A stretch of DNA of 64,000 bases from Variovorax paradoxus. GTDB lineage: Bacteria > Pseudomonadota > Gammaproteobacteria > Burkholderiales > Burkholderiaceae_C. The notes beneath the pieces are model-generated. The model did not search any database. It was not told the DNA's origin and saw only the letters and a program-made list of their open reading frames with translations. This document shows positions 57,201-64,000 of the stretch, piece after piece. A program made the position numbers and the translations under genes. Positions within the stretch are counted from its first letter, which is position 1. Each line of letters starts with the position of its first letter. The stretch covers positions 1,550,001 through 1,614,000 of the forward strand of contig NZ_JAUSXG010000001.1 in the NCBI RefSeq assembly GCF_030815855.1. The letters are read 5' to 3'.

Positions 57201-60200
57201 GCCGTGAGTTCGGCCGCGCCAAGGCGCACCGACAGCATCGCGCCCGCGGGCTGGGCCTGCATGAGCGCGCCGCGGCGGGCGACGAGCCGGGCGGCGTCTT
57301 CGAGGCGCATCACGCCCGCCAGCACCGCGGCGACGAACTCGCCGACGCTGTGCCCGATCAGCGCATGCGGCCGCGCGCCCAGCGAGAGAAGCCGGCGTGC
57401 CAGCGCGTATTCCAGCGCAAAGATGGCGGGCTGCGTGACGGCGGTGGGCGCGAGCGCTTGGGCGTCGTCTCCGAACATCCGCTCGCGCAGGTCGAAATCC
57501 AGCGCGTCGCCGAAGGCCTTCAGGCAGGCGTCGAACGCGGCCGCGAAGACGGGATCGTTCGCATGCAGGTTCTTGCCCATGCCGGCGTACTGCGCGCCCT
57601 GGCCGGGGAACATCAGCACCAGCTGCGGCGCGCGCGAATCGACGTGGCCGCTGACGCGCCACGCGCTGTCGCTGCCGCGGAGCGCGGCGATGGCTTCGGC
57701 CGCATCGCTGGCCACCACGGCCCGGCGGAACGCGTGTGCCTTGCGGCCGACGGCCAGCGTGTAGGCGACATCGGCCAGCGGCAGCCCGGGCGTTGCCTCG
57801 AGATGCGCCGCGAGCTGTTCCGTGGCCACGGCGAGCGCGGCCTCGGAGCGGGCCGACAGCGGCAGCACCTGCAGGCCCGCCGCGCCCGTCGAGGCGGGCC
57901 GCGGCGGCGCCTCTTCGACGATGACGTGCGCGTTGGTCCCGCCGACGCCGAAAGAACTGACGCCGGCACGGCGCGGCTCGCCGGCGCGCGGCCACGGCTG
58001 CAGGCTCTGCGTGACGTAGAAGGGCGTGCGTGCAAAGTCGATCGACGGGTTCGGCGCGGTGAAGTGCGCCGTGGGAGGAATCACTTCGTGGTGCAGCGAG
58101 AGCGCCGCCTTGATGAGCCCGGCGGCGCCGGCGGCCGTCACCATGTGGCCCACGTTGCTCTTGAGCGAGCCGAGCGTGCAGTAGCCCAGTGCATCGGTGT
58201 GTTCGCCGTAGGCGCAGGCCAGCGCTTCGACTTCGATCGGGTCGCCCATCGGCGTGGCCGTGCCGTGCGCCTCGACATACGAGATGCTGCGCGCGTCGAC
58301 GTTGGCTGCCGCCAGCGCGGCGCGGATCACAGCGGCTTGCCCGTCCACGCTGGGCGCGGTGAAGCTGGCCTTGGCGCCGCCGTCGTTGTTCACGCAGGCG
58401 CTGCGCAGCACCGCGTAGATGGTGTCGCCGTCGGCCTGCGCGTCGGCCAGGCGCTTCAGCAGCACCACCGCGGCGCCGTCGCTGAACACGGTGCCCTGGG
58501 CCTGCGCATCGAAGCTGCGCGTGCGGCCGTCGGGCGAGAGCATGGAGCCCTCCTGGTACAGGTAGCCGCTGCGCGTGGGGCAGGTGACGGACGCGCCGCC
58601 CGCGAGTGCCATGTAGCACTGGCCGGTGCGCAGCGCATGAAAGGCATGGGCCACCGCCACCAGCGAGGTCGAGCAGGCGGTGTGCACGCTCACCGCGGGG
58701 CCCGTGAGGTTGAGCCGGTTGGCGACGCGCGTGGTGATGTAGTCCTTCTCGTTGGCCAGCATCACCTGGAATTCGCCCACCGCTTCGATGAGGTCGGGCC
58801 GCGTGCTCACGTGGCGCTGGAAGTAGCTGGCGTTGTACATGCCGGCATACACGCCCACGGGGCCCGGTGCGGCGTCGGGCACATAGCCGGCGCGCTCGAG
58901 GCATTCCCAGCAGATCTCGAGGAATACGCGCTGTTGCGGGTCCATCAATGCGGCTTCCTTCGGGCCGATGCCGAAGAAGGCGGCGTCGAAATTCTCGATG
59001 CCTTCGATGACGCCGCGGGCCCGCACGTAGGCCGGGTCGGTGCGCAAGGCTTCGGTGACGCCTGCGTCGAGCGTTTCGTCGTCGAAGAAGCTGATGGTGT
59101 CGCGGCCGGCGACGAGGTTGTCCCAGAACTGCTCGACATCCGCCGCGCCTGGAAAGCGGCCCGCGGTGGCGACCAGCGCGACGGCATCCGACATGTCGGC
59201 TGTGTCGGCCGGTGCCTGTGCCGCGCGCGGCCGGACGGCGACTGCAGGTGTTGCATCACCGGCCGGTTCCAGGTGGGCCGCCATGGCGCTCGGTGTCGGA
59301 TGCCGGAAGAAGAGGTTGGTCGAAAGCGGCGCTGCGCTGCCGCGTTGCAATTCCGCCAGCACCTGCAGCACCCGCATCGAATCGCCGCCGAGGTCGAAGA
59401 AGTTGTCGTTGCGGCCGACCTTTTCGATGCGCAGCGCGCGAGCGAAGGCTTCGCACACGCGCTGCTCGGCGGCGTTGCGCGCTTCTTCGAACGGCTGCGC
59501 GAGGTCGGGGCGCTCGCCGGCCGGTTCGGGGAGCGCCTTACGGTCGAGCTTGCCGTTGGCCGTGACCGGCAATTGCGCGAGCCAGACTTGCGCAGAGGGC
59601 AGCAGCGCAGCAGGCAGGCGTGCCGCAAGGTGCGCGCGAAGCGCTTCCCACGACAGCTTTTCTTGCGAACGCGCAACCAGGTAGGCGACGAGGCTCAGTT
59701 GCCCATCGGCATCGGGCCGCGCGACGACGGCGCAGCTCTTGATGGCCGGGTGGGCCAGGATGGCCGCCTCGACCTCGCCGGTTTCGATGCGGTGGCCGTG
59801 GATCTTCACCTGTCCGTCGCGGCGGCCGATGAACTCGAGGGTGCCGTCGGGCAGCCAGCGCGCGAGATCGCCGGTGCGGTACAGGCGCTCGCCCGGTGCA
59901 CCGAACGGATCGGGCACGAAGCGTTCTTGCGTCAACGCGGGTTGCCCCAGGTAGCCGCGTGCCAGTCCGTGTCCGCCGACGCAGAGTTCGCCCACGAGGC
60001 CGCTCGGCAGCAAGGCCATCGCGGGGCTCAGCACGCGCAGCACCGTGTCCTTGATCGGGCGGCCGAGCGGCACCGAACGCAGGTCGGCGGGCAAGGCTGC
60101 GGGAATGCGGTAGGTGGCCGCGAAGGTCGTGCATTCGGTGGGTCCGTAGCCGTTGCTCAGCGTCAGTTGCGGAAGCGCGGCCAGCGCGCGCCGCACATGC

Positions 60201-61714
60201 GGTACCGACAGGGCTTCGCCGCCGGTCAGCAGATGCCGAAGGCCCGACAGATGCGCCGGGTCGTCGTCGATCAGCGCGTTGAACAGCGCGGCCGTGAGCC
60301 AGCCGGTGTGCACATCGTGGCGCGCGATGGTGCGGGCCAGGCCGGCGCCCGTCGGCACGCGCTCGTCGTGAACGACGCAGCAGCCGCCATTGAGCAGCGG
60401 CCCCCAGATCTCGAGCGTGGCGGCATCGAAGGCGAGCGGCGCGGCGTGCAGCATGGCGCGCCCGGGGACCAGGTCGACATAGGCGGCATCGACGACGAGG
60501 CGCAGGATCGCGCGGTGGCAGATCTCGATGCCCTTCGGAACGCCCGTCGAGCCCGAGGTGTACATCACGTACGCGACCGAGTCGCCGTCGATCGCGGGGG
60601 TGGTCGGCGAAGCGGAATCGATGTCGTCGGAGCCCGCGGATGGCTCGCATGTTCCAGACTCGTCGAGCAGCAGCAGCAGCAGCACGGCCCTGGACGCGGG
60701 CAGCAGGCTGCGGTGCGCTGGCATGGTGATCACCAGCCGGGCGTTCGCCTCGTCGAGCATGCAGGCCATGCGCTCGGCCGGAAAGTCAGGTGGAACCGGC
60801 ACATAGGCCGCACCCGCCTTGAGGATGCCGAGCTGCGCCACGACGGCTGCCATCGACCGGTCGAGCAGCAGCCCGACACTGTCGCCTGCCTGCACGCCCA
60901 GGTGCTGGAGACGGCGGGCGAGTTGGCCGGACCGGTGCTCGAGTTCGCCGTAGCTCATCCGGGCGTCGCCCTCGGCGAGGGCCATGGCATCGGGAGTGGC
61001 GGCGGCTTGGCGGCTGAACAGTCCTGTCACGGTGAGGCTGCGGTCCAGCGGAGCGAGCGCCGTGTTCCAGGTGGCGAGCTGGTGCTCGCGGTCGGTGGGG
61101 AGCAGGGTACGGATGTCGCCGAGCGGAGCGTCGGCGCGGCCGAGCAGATCAGCGGCGGTGTCGGCCAGTGCCGAGAGCAGTTGCTCGATCGATGCGGCGT
61201 CCAGGAGGCTTGCTGCGGCGTCGGCGTGCAGGCACGGCGATCCCGATTCGGTGCTCAGCCAGAGATGAAGCGGAGCCTGGATTTCGAGGGGGCTGGCGGC
61301 GCTGCGCAGCCAGAGGACATCTGGCGACGGCTCAGCCGCGCGGGCTGTGATCGGCTCGCGCCGCTTCTGGTCGAGTGCGGCCAGCCAGGCGCTGGCCGGC
61401 TGCTCGGTGTCGAACGCCGCGGCGAGCGTGGTTTGCTTCGCTTCCGGCCCGTTCAAGAGCGCTTCGTGCAACACAGGTTCTTGCACGCCGAGCCAGCTTG
61501 CCTGCAACAGCAACCAGGCTGCAGCAAAAGGAGTGTCCGGCAATTGCGGCGTGGCTCCGGTCCATTGCCTCCAGCGCCGAGTATTTTCCAGTTCGAGTGG
61601 CATCGAACCGCCAATTCGTTCCGAATTCTTCGGATTGACCGGCGAAACGAACAGGTCGCCCAACGAGAGCGGGGGGGCTTCGAATTGCACCGGAAGGACA
61701 GGCTGAAATTTCAT
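54284..61714 (-). CDS. Hybrid NRPS-PKS megasynthase with aminotransferase: A-PCP-KS-AT-ACP-AMT
   Basis: A 2476-residue enzyme. Residues 1-205 are an unassigned region lacking a condensation H-H-x-x-x-D-G. Adenylation spans 225-730 (YTSGSTGVPKG 385-395; pocket code D-A-L-W-L-G-G-T-F-K, close to valine-type codes). Carrier Ser779. Ketosynthase 840-1270 (Cys1014 in H-T-A-C-S-T-S, His1150, His1190). Acyltransferase 1365-1700 (G-H-S-V-G 1454-1458; H-A-F-H at 1552-1555, typical of malonyl). Carrier Ser1792. A Pro/Ala linker with a helix QQMELMRHQLALL leads to a PLP class III aminotransferase (about 2010-2440; catalytic Lys in T-Y-G-K-V-I-G-G-G). No ketoreductase is present, so the beta-keto group is expected to be transaminated directly, as in mycosubtilin-type synthases. 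Confidence 0.93.
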   Translation of the reverse strand: MKFQPVLPVQFEAPPLSLGDLFVSPVNPKNSERIGGSMPLELENTRRWRQWTGATPQLPDTPFAAAWLLLQASWLGVQEPVLHEALLNGPEAKQTTLAAAFDTEQPASAWLAALDQKRREPITARAAEPSPDVLWLRSAASPLEIQAPLHLWLSTESGSPCLHADAAASLLDAASIEQLLSALADTAADLLGRADAPLGDIRTLLPTDREHQLATWNTALAPLDRSLTVTGLFSRQAAATPDAMALAEGDARMSYGELEHRSGQLARRLQHLGVQAGDSVGLLLDRSMAAVVAQLGILKAGAAYVPVPPDFPAERMACMLDEANARLVITMPAHRSLLPASRAVLLLLLLDESGTCEPSAGSDDIDSASPTTPAIDGDSVAYVMYTSGSTGVPKGIEICHRAILRLVVDAAYVDLVPGRAMLHAAPLAFDAATLEIWGPLLNGGCCVVHDERVPTGAGLARTIARHDVHTGWLTAALFNALIDDDPAHLSGLRHLLTGGEALSVPHVRRALAALPQLTLSNGYGPTECTTFAATYRIPAALPADLRSVPLGRPIKDTVLRVLSPAMALLPSGLVGELCVGGHGLARGYLGQPALTQERFVPDPFGAPGERLYRTGDLARWLPDGTLEFIGRRDGQVKIHGHRIETGEVEAAILAHPAIKSCAVVARPDADGQLSLVAYLVARSQEKLSWEALRAHLAARLPAALLPSAQVWLAQLPVTANGKLDRKALPEPAGERPDLAQPFEEARNAAEQRVCEAFARALRIEKVGRNDNFFDLGGDSMRVLQVLAELQRGSAAPLSTNLFFRHPTPSAMAAHLEPAGDATPAVAVRPRAAQAPADTADMSDAVALVATAGRFPGAADVEQFWDNLVAGRDTISFFDDETLDAGVTEALRTDPAYVRARGVIEGIENFDAAFFGIGPKEAALMDPQQRVFLEICWECLERAGYVPDAAPGPVGVYAGMYNASYFQRHVSTRPDLIEAVGEFQVMLANEKDYITTRVANRLNLTGPAVSVHTACSTSLVAVAHAFHALRTGQCYMALAGGASVTCPTRSGYLYQEGSMLSPDGRTRSFDAQAQGTVFSDGAAVVLLKRLADAQADGDTIYAVLRSACVNNDGGAKASFTAPSVDGQAAVIRAALAAANVDARSISYVEAHGTATPMGDPIEVEALACAYGEHTDALGYCTLGSLKSNVGHMVTAAGAAGLIKAALSLHHEVIPPTAHFTAPNPSIDFARTPFYVTQSLQPWPRAGEPRRAGVSSFGVGGTNAHVIVEEAPPRPASTGAAGLQVLPLSARSEAALAVATEQLAAHLEATPGLPLADVAYTLAVGRKAHAFRRAVVASDAAEAIAALRGSDSAWRVSGHVDSRAPQLVLMFPGQGAQYAGMGKNLHANDPVFAAAFDACLKAFGDALDFDLRERMFGDDAQALAPTAVTQPAIFALEYALARRLLSLGARPHALIGHSVGEFVAAVLAGVMRLEDAARLVARRGALMQAQPAGAMLSVRLGAAELTARLGPALSLAADNGPTACVAAGPFDAIAALQASLQEEDIPSRPLQTSHAFHSAMMDGAVAPFEALVGEVTLSRPAIPIFSTLTGRLLEDTEATSAAYWARHLRGTVQFSSAVRNAVAQTARPLFVEAGPRNMLSTLVRQHSAGEVMPLLHGEPADEARTLRLALARLWTCGADVELSRLAVRTGAQRVRLPTYPFERKRFWVDIAAPAAKPAVSPMATPPAPALFISPPVLETTVTVAAAPPPLASSALASSAPSLDARLRSLFEDISGIDMAQADGHAAFGELGLDSLTLTQVATQIKKRFKVNLSFRQLMENYRSFDALCAFLRESLPPESEPAPGLVASAPAPVAVGVSAPAQAVSVMPAAAPFAPLYTPFRGGGMGATPLVQLVTQQMELMRHQLALLSGTGTDALSSEAGAQAMQPSMQATPVQAMPTPAPAPAAPPAADEPVAAKEPQRYDVAKAFGAIARIHTQRTAEPSGRQKARLATFMRRYVERTQKSKQFTEANRPHMADPRVVNGFRPLTKEITYQIVIERSKGSRLWDLDGNEYVDALNGFGMNMFGWQPDFVQEAVRRQLDDGYEIGPQHPLAADVTALICELTGCDRAALCNTGSEAVMAALRIARTVTGRSTVVVFTGSYHGTFDEVLVRAGKGGKGLSAAPGVMSGMFGDIRVLDYGTPEALAFIRENADDLAAVLAEPVQSRRPDFQPREFLQEVRAITEKSGTCFIFDEVITGFRVGLGGAQELFGVRADLATYGKVIGGGFPVGVIAGKREFMDALDGGAWQYGDDSIPGVGVTYFAGTFVRHPLALAAAKASLTHLKEAGPSLQTELSASTGAMAEELTAWCAGVGAPIAIRHFASLWRVSWLEDHPLQDLLFAMMRSRGVHILDNFPCFLTSAHSAEDIATIQRAFKESVAEMQESGFLPRRATVVTGFDYRKSQEEDGSVLARDVDGQPFWYVPDTSPSSSLINGKATA

Positions 61715-61787
61715 GAAGAAGCTCGAATGAGTAATGCTCGGCAGTAAATTGAATACGGAAAAAAACCATTAAGTAATTAAAAAAAGA

Positions 61788-61901
61788 GGTAGTACGTTTG
61801 GTCATATTTCGGTGGCAATCCTAGGGGCTTTGGCGAAGACGGTGGGGGCAAATGTTCTCCAAGTTACAGTCTTGAATCGAATGTTACATAAACGTACTAC
61901 C
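61788..61901. promoter_or_regulatory. Perfect 12-bp inverted repeat upstream of the megasynthase
   Basis: GGTAGTACGTTT at 61788-61799 and its exact complement AAACGTACTACC at 61890-61901, 102 bp centre to centre. The arms contain the near-palindromic AGTACGT core. They lie 74-188 bases upstream of the megasynthase start, in the position expected for a regulator-binding pair that could loop DNA. The regulator is unknown; the orphan LuxR-type protein is one candidate. Confidence 0.5.
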
Positions 61902-62191
61902 AGGTATCGCCCAAACGGGGTAGCCAATCGCCGAATTCAGGTAGGTAACTCAGCCTTGAAGGCGCACCGAGTTCCCCGGCCTGCGCGAAAGCAGCGTGTC
62001 GTGGCGTGTTCACGGGAGAACCAATTTAAAAATTTCGCCGCATTGGCGCATGAGCGGTGTGCCCCCTCTGAGGGGAGACAATCGCCCCGCTCGTCCCAAG
62101 TGCAACCATGACAAAGCGCCTGCCCGCCGGGCGAGCCGTCCGCCGCTGAGGGGCGTGGAAGCCCCGGCATTGCGCCGGAGCCGGGTTTTCA

Positions 62192-62215
62192 CCGGGGCGG
62201 TTTTCGGCGCCCCGG
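62192..62215. repeat. Strong GC hairpin in the divergent intergenic region
   Basis: Perfect 8-bp stem CCGGGGCG / CGCCCCGG with an 8-base loop GTTTTCGG. No U tract follows on either strand, so it is not a canonical terminator. It adjoins the direct repeat copies and may be part of a small dispersed element. Confidence 0.5.
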
Positions 62216-62422
62216 CAATGCGCGGAAGCCGCACCGAAGTGGCGGGAACACGACGCCCTCAGACCGAGAACTATGGATGTAAGGGTGATGTGGGTAAAAG
62301 CACCGTGTTATTAATTAGCCGGGCTTGTAACCAAGTTAAAAATATTCCGCGCGAAATCGAAAGCCGTGTAATTCTCCCGCAATAACTTGTCTCAACGTCA
62401 TCGCAACTTCAAAGGATGCCAA

Positions 62423-63313
62423 ATGCTTCGGGATATCTTATTGCCAGATGTGACTTTGACGCATGCGGGGGCCTACTTCGAATCGGGGATTCAGCGAAAA
62501 ACCGATGCCATTACCGCCAACGCCACCTACTTTGGAAATGCACAGTGGGCCCAGGAATACCTGGATTTTTGCCATCGCGACCCGCATTTCAGAAGCCGGT
62601 GGCTGGCCGCTGCCGGCGACTGGACGGGCAAGGTCGTCATCGACCTCGGCTGCGGGCCGGGCAACATCTTCGCAACGCTGGGTGGAAAGCCGCGGCTGCT
62701 GGTCGGCGTCGATGTCGCGCCCGGTTCGCTGGAACTGGCGGCAAAGCTGGGCTATACGCCGGTATTGGCCGATGCGGCCTATACGCCTTTTCGCTCGCAC
62801 GTGGCGGACATCGTCGCCATCAATGCGTCGCTGCATCATTGCGACGATATGGCCGCTGTATTGCGCGAAGGCGCCCGGCTCGTGAAGCCGCATGGCCTTT
62901 TGGTAACCGATCACGATCCGCAACTCACCGCATGGGACTACAAGGGGCTCGCCAAGCTGATGTGGGATGCACGGCTGTGGGTCTATCGCGCGATCGGGCA
63001 TGGCTTTCACAAGACCGGCAGCCAGCAGTCGTGGGGCTTGAAAACCGAGATCCATCACCGCCCGGGCGACGGGGTCACGAAAGAGTTCTTCCGGTCGACC
63101 TTGGAGCCGCTGGGTTTCGACGTCAGCATTTATCCGCACAACCACCAGATAGGCGCCGAAGCGCTGCGCGGTATCGTGGGGCCGGCGCAATGGAAATACC
63201 GCCTGGGCAACGTGCTCTCTGGCCGCCGGCCGTCCGCACCGACCAGCGCGTTGTCATTGATGTGCGTGGCCAAGCGTCGCGGCGACGCATCCACAGCGGC
63301 AGCGGCGGAGTGA
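62423..63313 (+). CDS. Class I SAM-dependent methyltransferase
   Basis: A 296-residue methyltransferase of the Methyltransf_11 type. Motif I is V-V-I-D-L-G-C-G-P-G-N near residue 73-83, followed by the acidic end of strand 2 in V-G-V-D-V-A-P-G and a post-motif D-I-V-A-I-N-A-S-L-H-H. The ATG is chosen over a TTG 36 bases upstream because an AAAGGA ribosome-binding site sits directly before it. It is divergent from the NRPS-PKS/EPS unit and 31 bases before a second methyltransferase; the substrate may be a sugar of the polymer or the peptide-polyketide. Confidence 0.85.
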   Translation: MLRDILLPDVTLTHAGAYFESGIQRKTDAITANATYFGNAQWAQEYLDFCHRDPHFRSRWLAAAGDWTGKVVIDLGCGPGNIFATLGGKPRLLVGVDVAPGSLELAAKLGYTPVLADAAYTPFRSHVADIVAINASLHHCDDMAAVLREGARLVKPHGLLVTDHDPQLTAWDYKGLAKLMWDARLWVYRAIGHGFHKTGSQQSWGLKTEIHHRPGDGVTKEFFRSTLEPLGFDVSIYPHNHQIGAEALRGIVGPAQWKYRLGNVLSGRRPSAPTSALSLMCVAKRRGDASTAAAAE

Positions 63314-63344
63314 GCCTGCCCCACAACACAGAGGAGACCAACCC

Positions 63345-64000
63345 ATGCTTTCGAGTCCGCAGTCCTTGAGTCCCGGCGCCTACGAGCGCAAGTTCCTGGA
63401 CAACCAGGACGAGAATCTTTTCATGGGGTCCTTCGAGAATTTTGCCGCCGCCGAGGCCGGCGCACCCGCCTCGAAGGCGGTCGGCTACGACAACGCCGAA
63501 GCGGCTTGGGAAATCTACAGCCACCAGATTTATTTCTACGATTACCCGGGCCTTTTCTGGCTCTCGAGATCCATTGATGCGGGCATGTCGCGCGTGTTCG
63601 ATCTGGGTGGGCATGTGGGCATCAAGTACTACGCGTTCCGCCGCGTGATGAGCTATCCCGAAAGTCTGCGCTGGACGGTCTGCGACGTGCCGGGCGTGGT
63701 GCAAACCGGGCGGGAGCTGGCCGTGCAGCGCGAGGCGACCGCGCAGTTGAACTTCACCACCGACTACACCGAGGCCAGCGGCTGCGACGTGCTCTATGCC
63801 TCGGGCAGCCTGCAGTACCTGCCGGTCCGGATTTCGGAAATCATCGGTTCACTCGCCGTGAAACCGAAACGCATCGTGCTGAACACGACGGCGGTTCACC
63901 CTGAACGAACGATCTATACGCTCAACAGCATCGGATTTGCCGTGTGCCCTTACCGCATTCAGCACGACGAGGAACTGTGGGCCGAGCTGAGAAAGTGCGG
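63345..64000 (+). CDS. TIGR04325-family methyltransferase (3' end outside window)
   Basis: An open frame of at least 218 codons running off the window edge. The start S-P-Q-S-L-S-P-G-A-Y-E-R-K-F-L has a GGAG ribosome-binding site upstream. Segments R-V-F-D-L-G-G-H-V-G-I-K-Y-Y (SAM motif I), V-C-D-V-P-G-V-V and L-Y-A-S-G-S-L-Q-Y-L match the putative methyltransferase family often found in O-antigen and exopolysaccharide loci. It is cotranscribed with the methyltransferase upstream and suggests that further surface-polysaccharide genes continue beyond the window. Confidence 0.8.
   Translation, partial: MLSSPQSLSPGAYERKFLDNQDENLFMGSFENFAAAEAGAPASKAVGYDNAEAAWEIYSHQIYFYDYPGLFWLSRSIDAGMSRVFDLGGHVGIKYYAFRRVMSYPESLRWTVCDVPGVVQTGRELAVQREATAQLNFTTDYTEASGCDVLYASGSLQYLPVRISEIIGSLAVKPKRIVLNTTAVHPERTIYTLNSIGFAVCPYRIQHDEELWAELRKC

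Larger units (their letters stand above)
61715..62422. other. Divergent 708-base intergenic region
   Basis: No credible gene is seen here. The first 130 bases next to the megasynthase are rich in A/T runs and form its likely promoter, although I find no convincing -35/-10 pair. The middle (62040-62240) is GC-rich with hairpins and two imperfect direct copies of CCCCGGCA(T/A)TGCGC about 48 bases apart (62163 and 62211). The last 150 bases are AT-rich again and lead to the methyltransferase gene. The base composition differs from the surrounding genes. Confidence 0.6.

Noticed and set aside
49284..61714. Thioesterase, ketoreductase or epimerase domain in the megasynthases
   Set aside because: Looked for GxSxG near the C-termini and Rossmann motifs between AT and ACP; none found.
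31186..61714. Exosortase or PEP-CTERM target gene accompanying the two hydrolases
   Set aside because: No polytopic exosortase-like protein with the expected Cys/Arg/His pattern and no PEP-CTERM tail seen in the window.
56753..61747. 1600-codon plus-strand open frame opposite the megasynthase
   Set aside because: No recognisable motif, while the minus strand shows complete A, KS, AT and carrier motifs.
62192..62215. Rho-independent terminator for the divergent region
   Set aside because: Stem is strong but no T tract follows on either strand, and no gene ends nearby.

Overview
The window is GC-rich and almost fully coding. It carries several Bug-type (tripartite tricarboxylate transporter) solute receptors, a Gram-negative trimeric porin, an imuA-imuB-dnaE2 cassette and GC-rich intergenic repeats of the kind common in Comamonadaceae. 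This suggests a betaproteobacterium of that family, probably Variovorax or a close relative. The placement is inference from gene content, not from a marker gene.

Region 1 (1-10.9 kb) is housekeeping and regulatory: the first codons of a MurA-like protein, an XRE regulator, a TrhA/hemolysin III membrane protein, a small monooxygenase-like protein, a DUF2868/DUF3482 GTPase pair, a 24-residue membrane protein, a divergent TetR/VOC pair around a double palindrome, an ABC exporter, and a divergent LysR/extradiol dioxygenase pair followed by an alpha/beta hydrolase.

Region 2 (10.9-23.7 kb) looks like a catabolic island for an unidentified organic acid. It has two tandem Bug receptors divergent from an FAD oxidoreductase, an IclR regulator, both AcnX (aconitase X) subunits, an IlvD/Edd dehydratase, a porin and a third Bug receptor. 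An exported aldo/keto reductase and an ABC-type binding protein follow on the other strand.

Region 3 (23.8-31.2 kb) is DNA-damage related. A LexA box sits just upstream of imuA-imuB-dnaE2, followed by an MmcB-like putative nuclease. A second LexA-type box precedes a 76-residue unknown protein and a 2H phosphoesterase on the opposite strand.

Region 4 (31.2-61.7 kb) is the main feature: about 30 kb read in one direction (minus strand) with tight or overlapping junctions. It starts with an A-PCP-KS-AT-ACP-aminotransferase megasynthase and a C-A-PCP-C-PCP NRPS, then a phosphopantetheinyl transferase and two alpha/beta hydrolases like those of exosortase-type exopolysaccharide loci. It continues directly into a Wzx/Wzy-type exopolysaccharide operon: Wza, Wzc, initiating sugar transferase, GDP-fucose synthase, Wzy, glycosyltransferases, a secreted glycosidase-like protein, Wzx, WcaI-like transferase, a LuxR-type response regulator and ManC. 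The arrangement suggests that a small peptide-polyketide containing a beta-amino group is made together with, and perhaps attached to, a fucose/mannose-related polysaccharide.

Region 5 (61.7-64 kb) is an AT-richer divergent intergenic region with a 12-bp inverted repeat, followed by two methyltransferase genes on the plus strand. The second is cut by the window edge.
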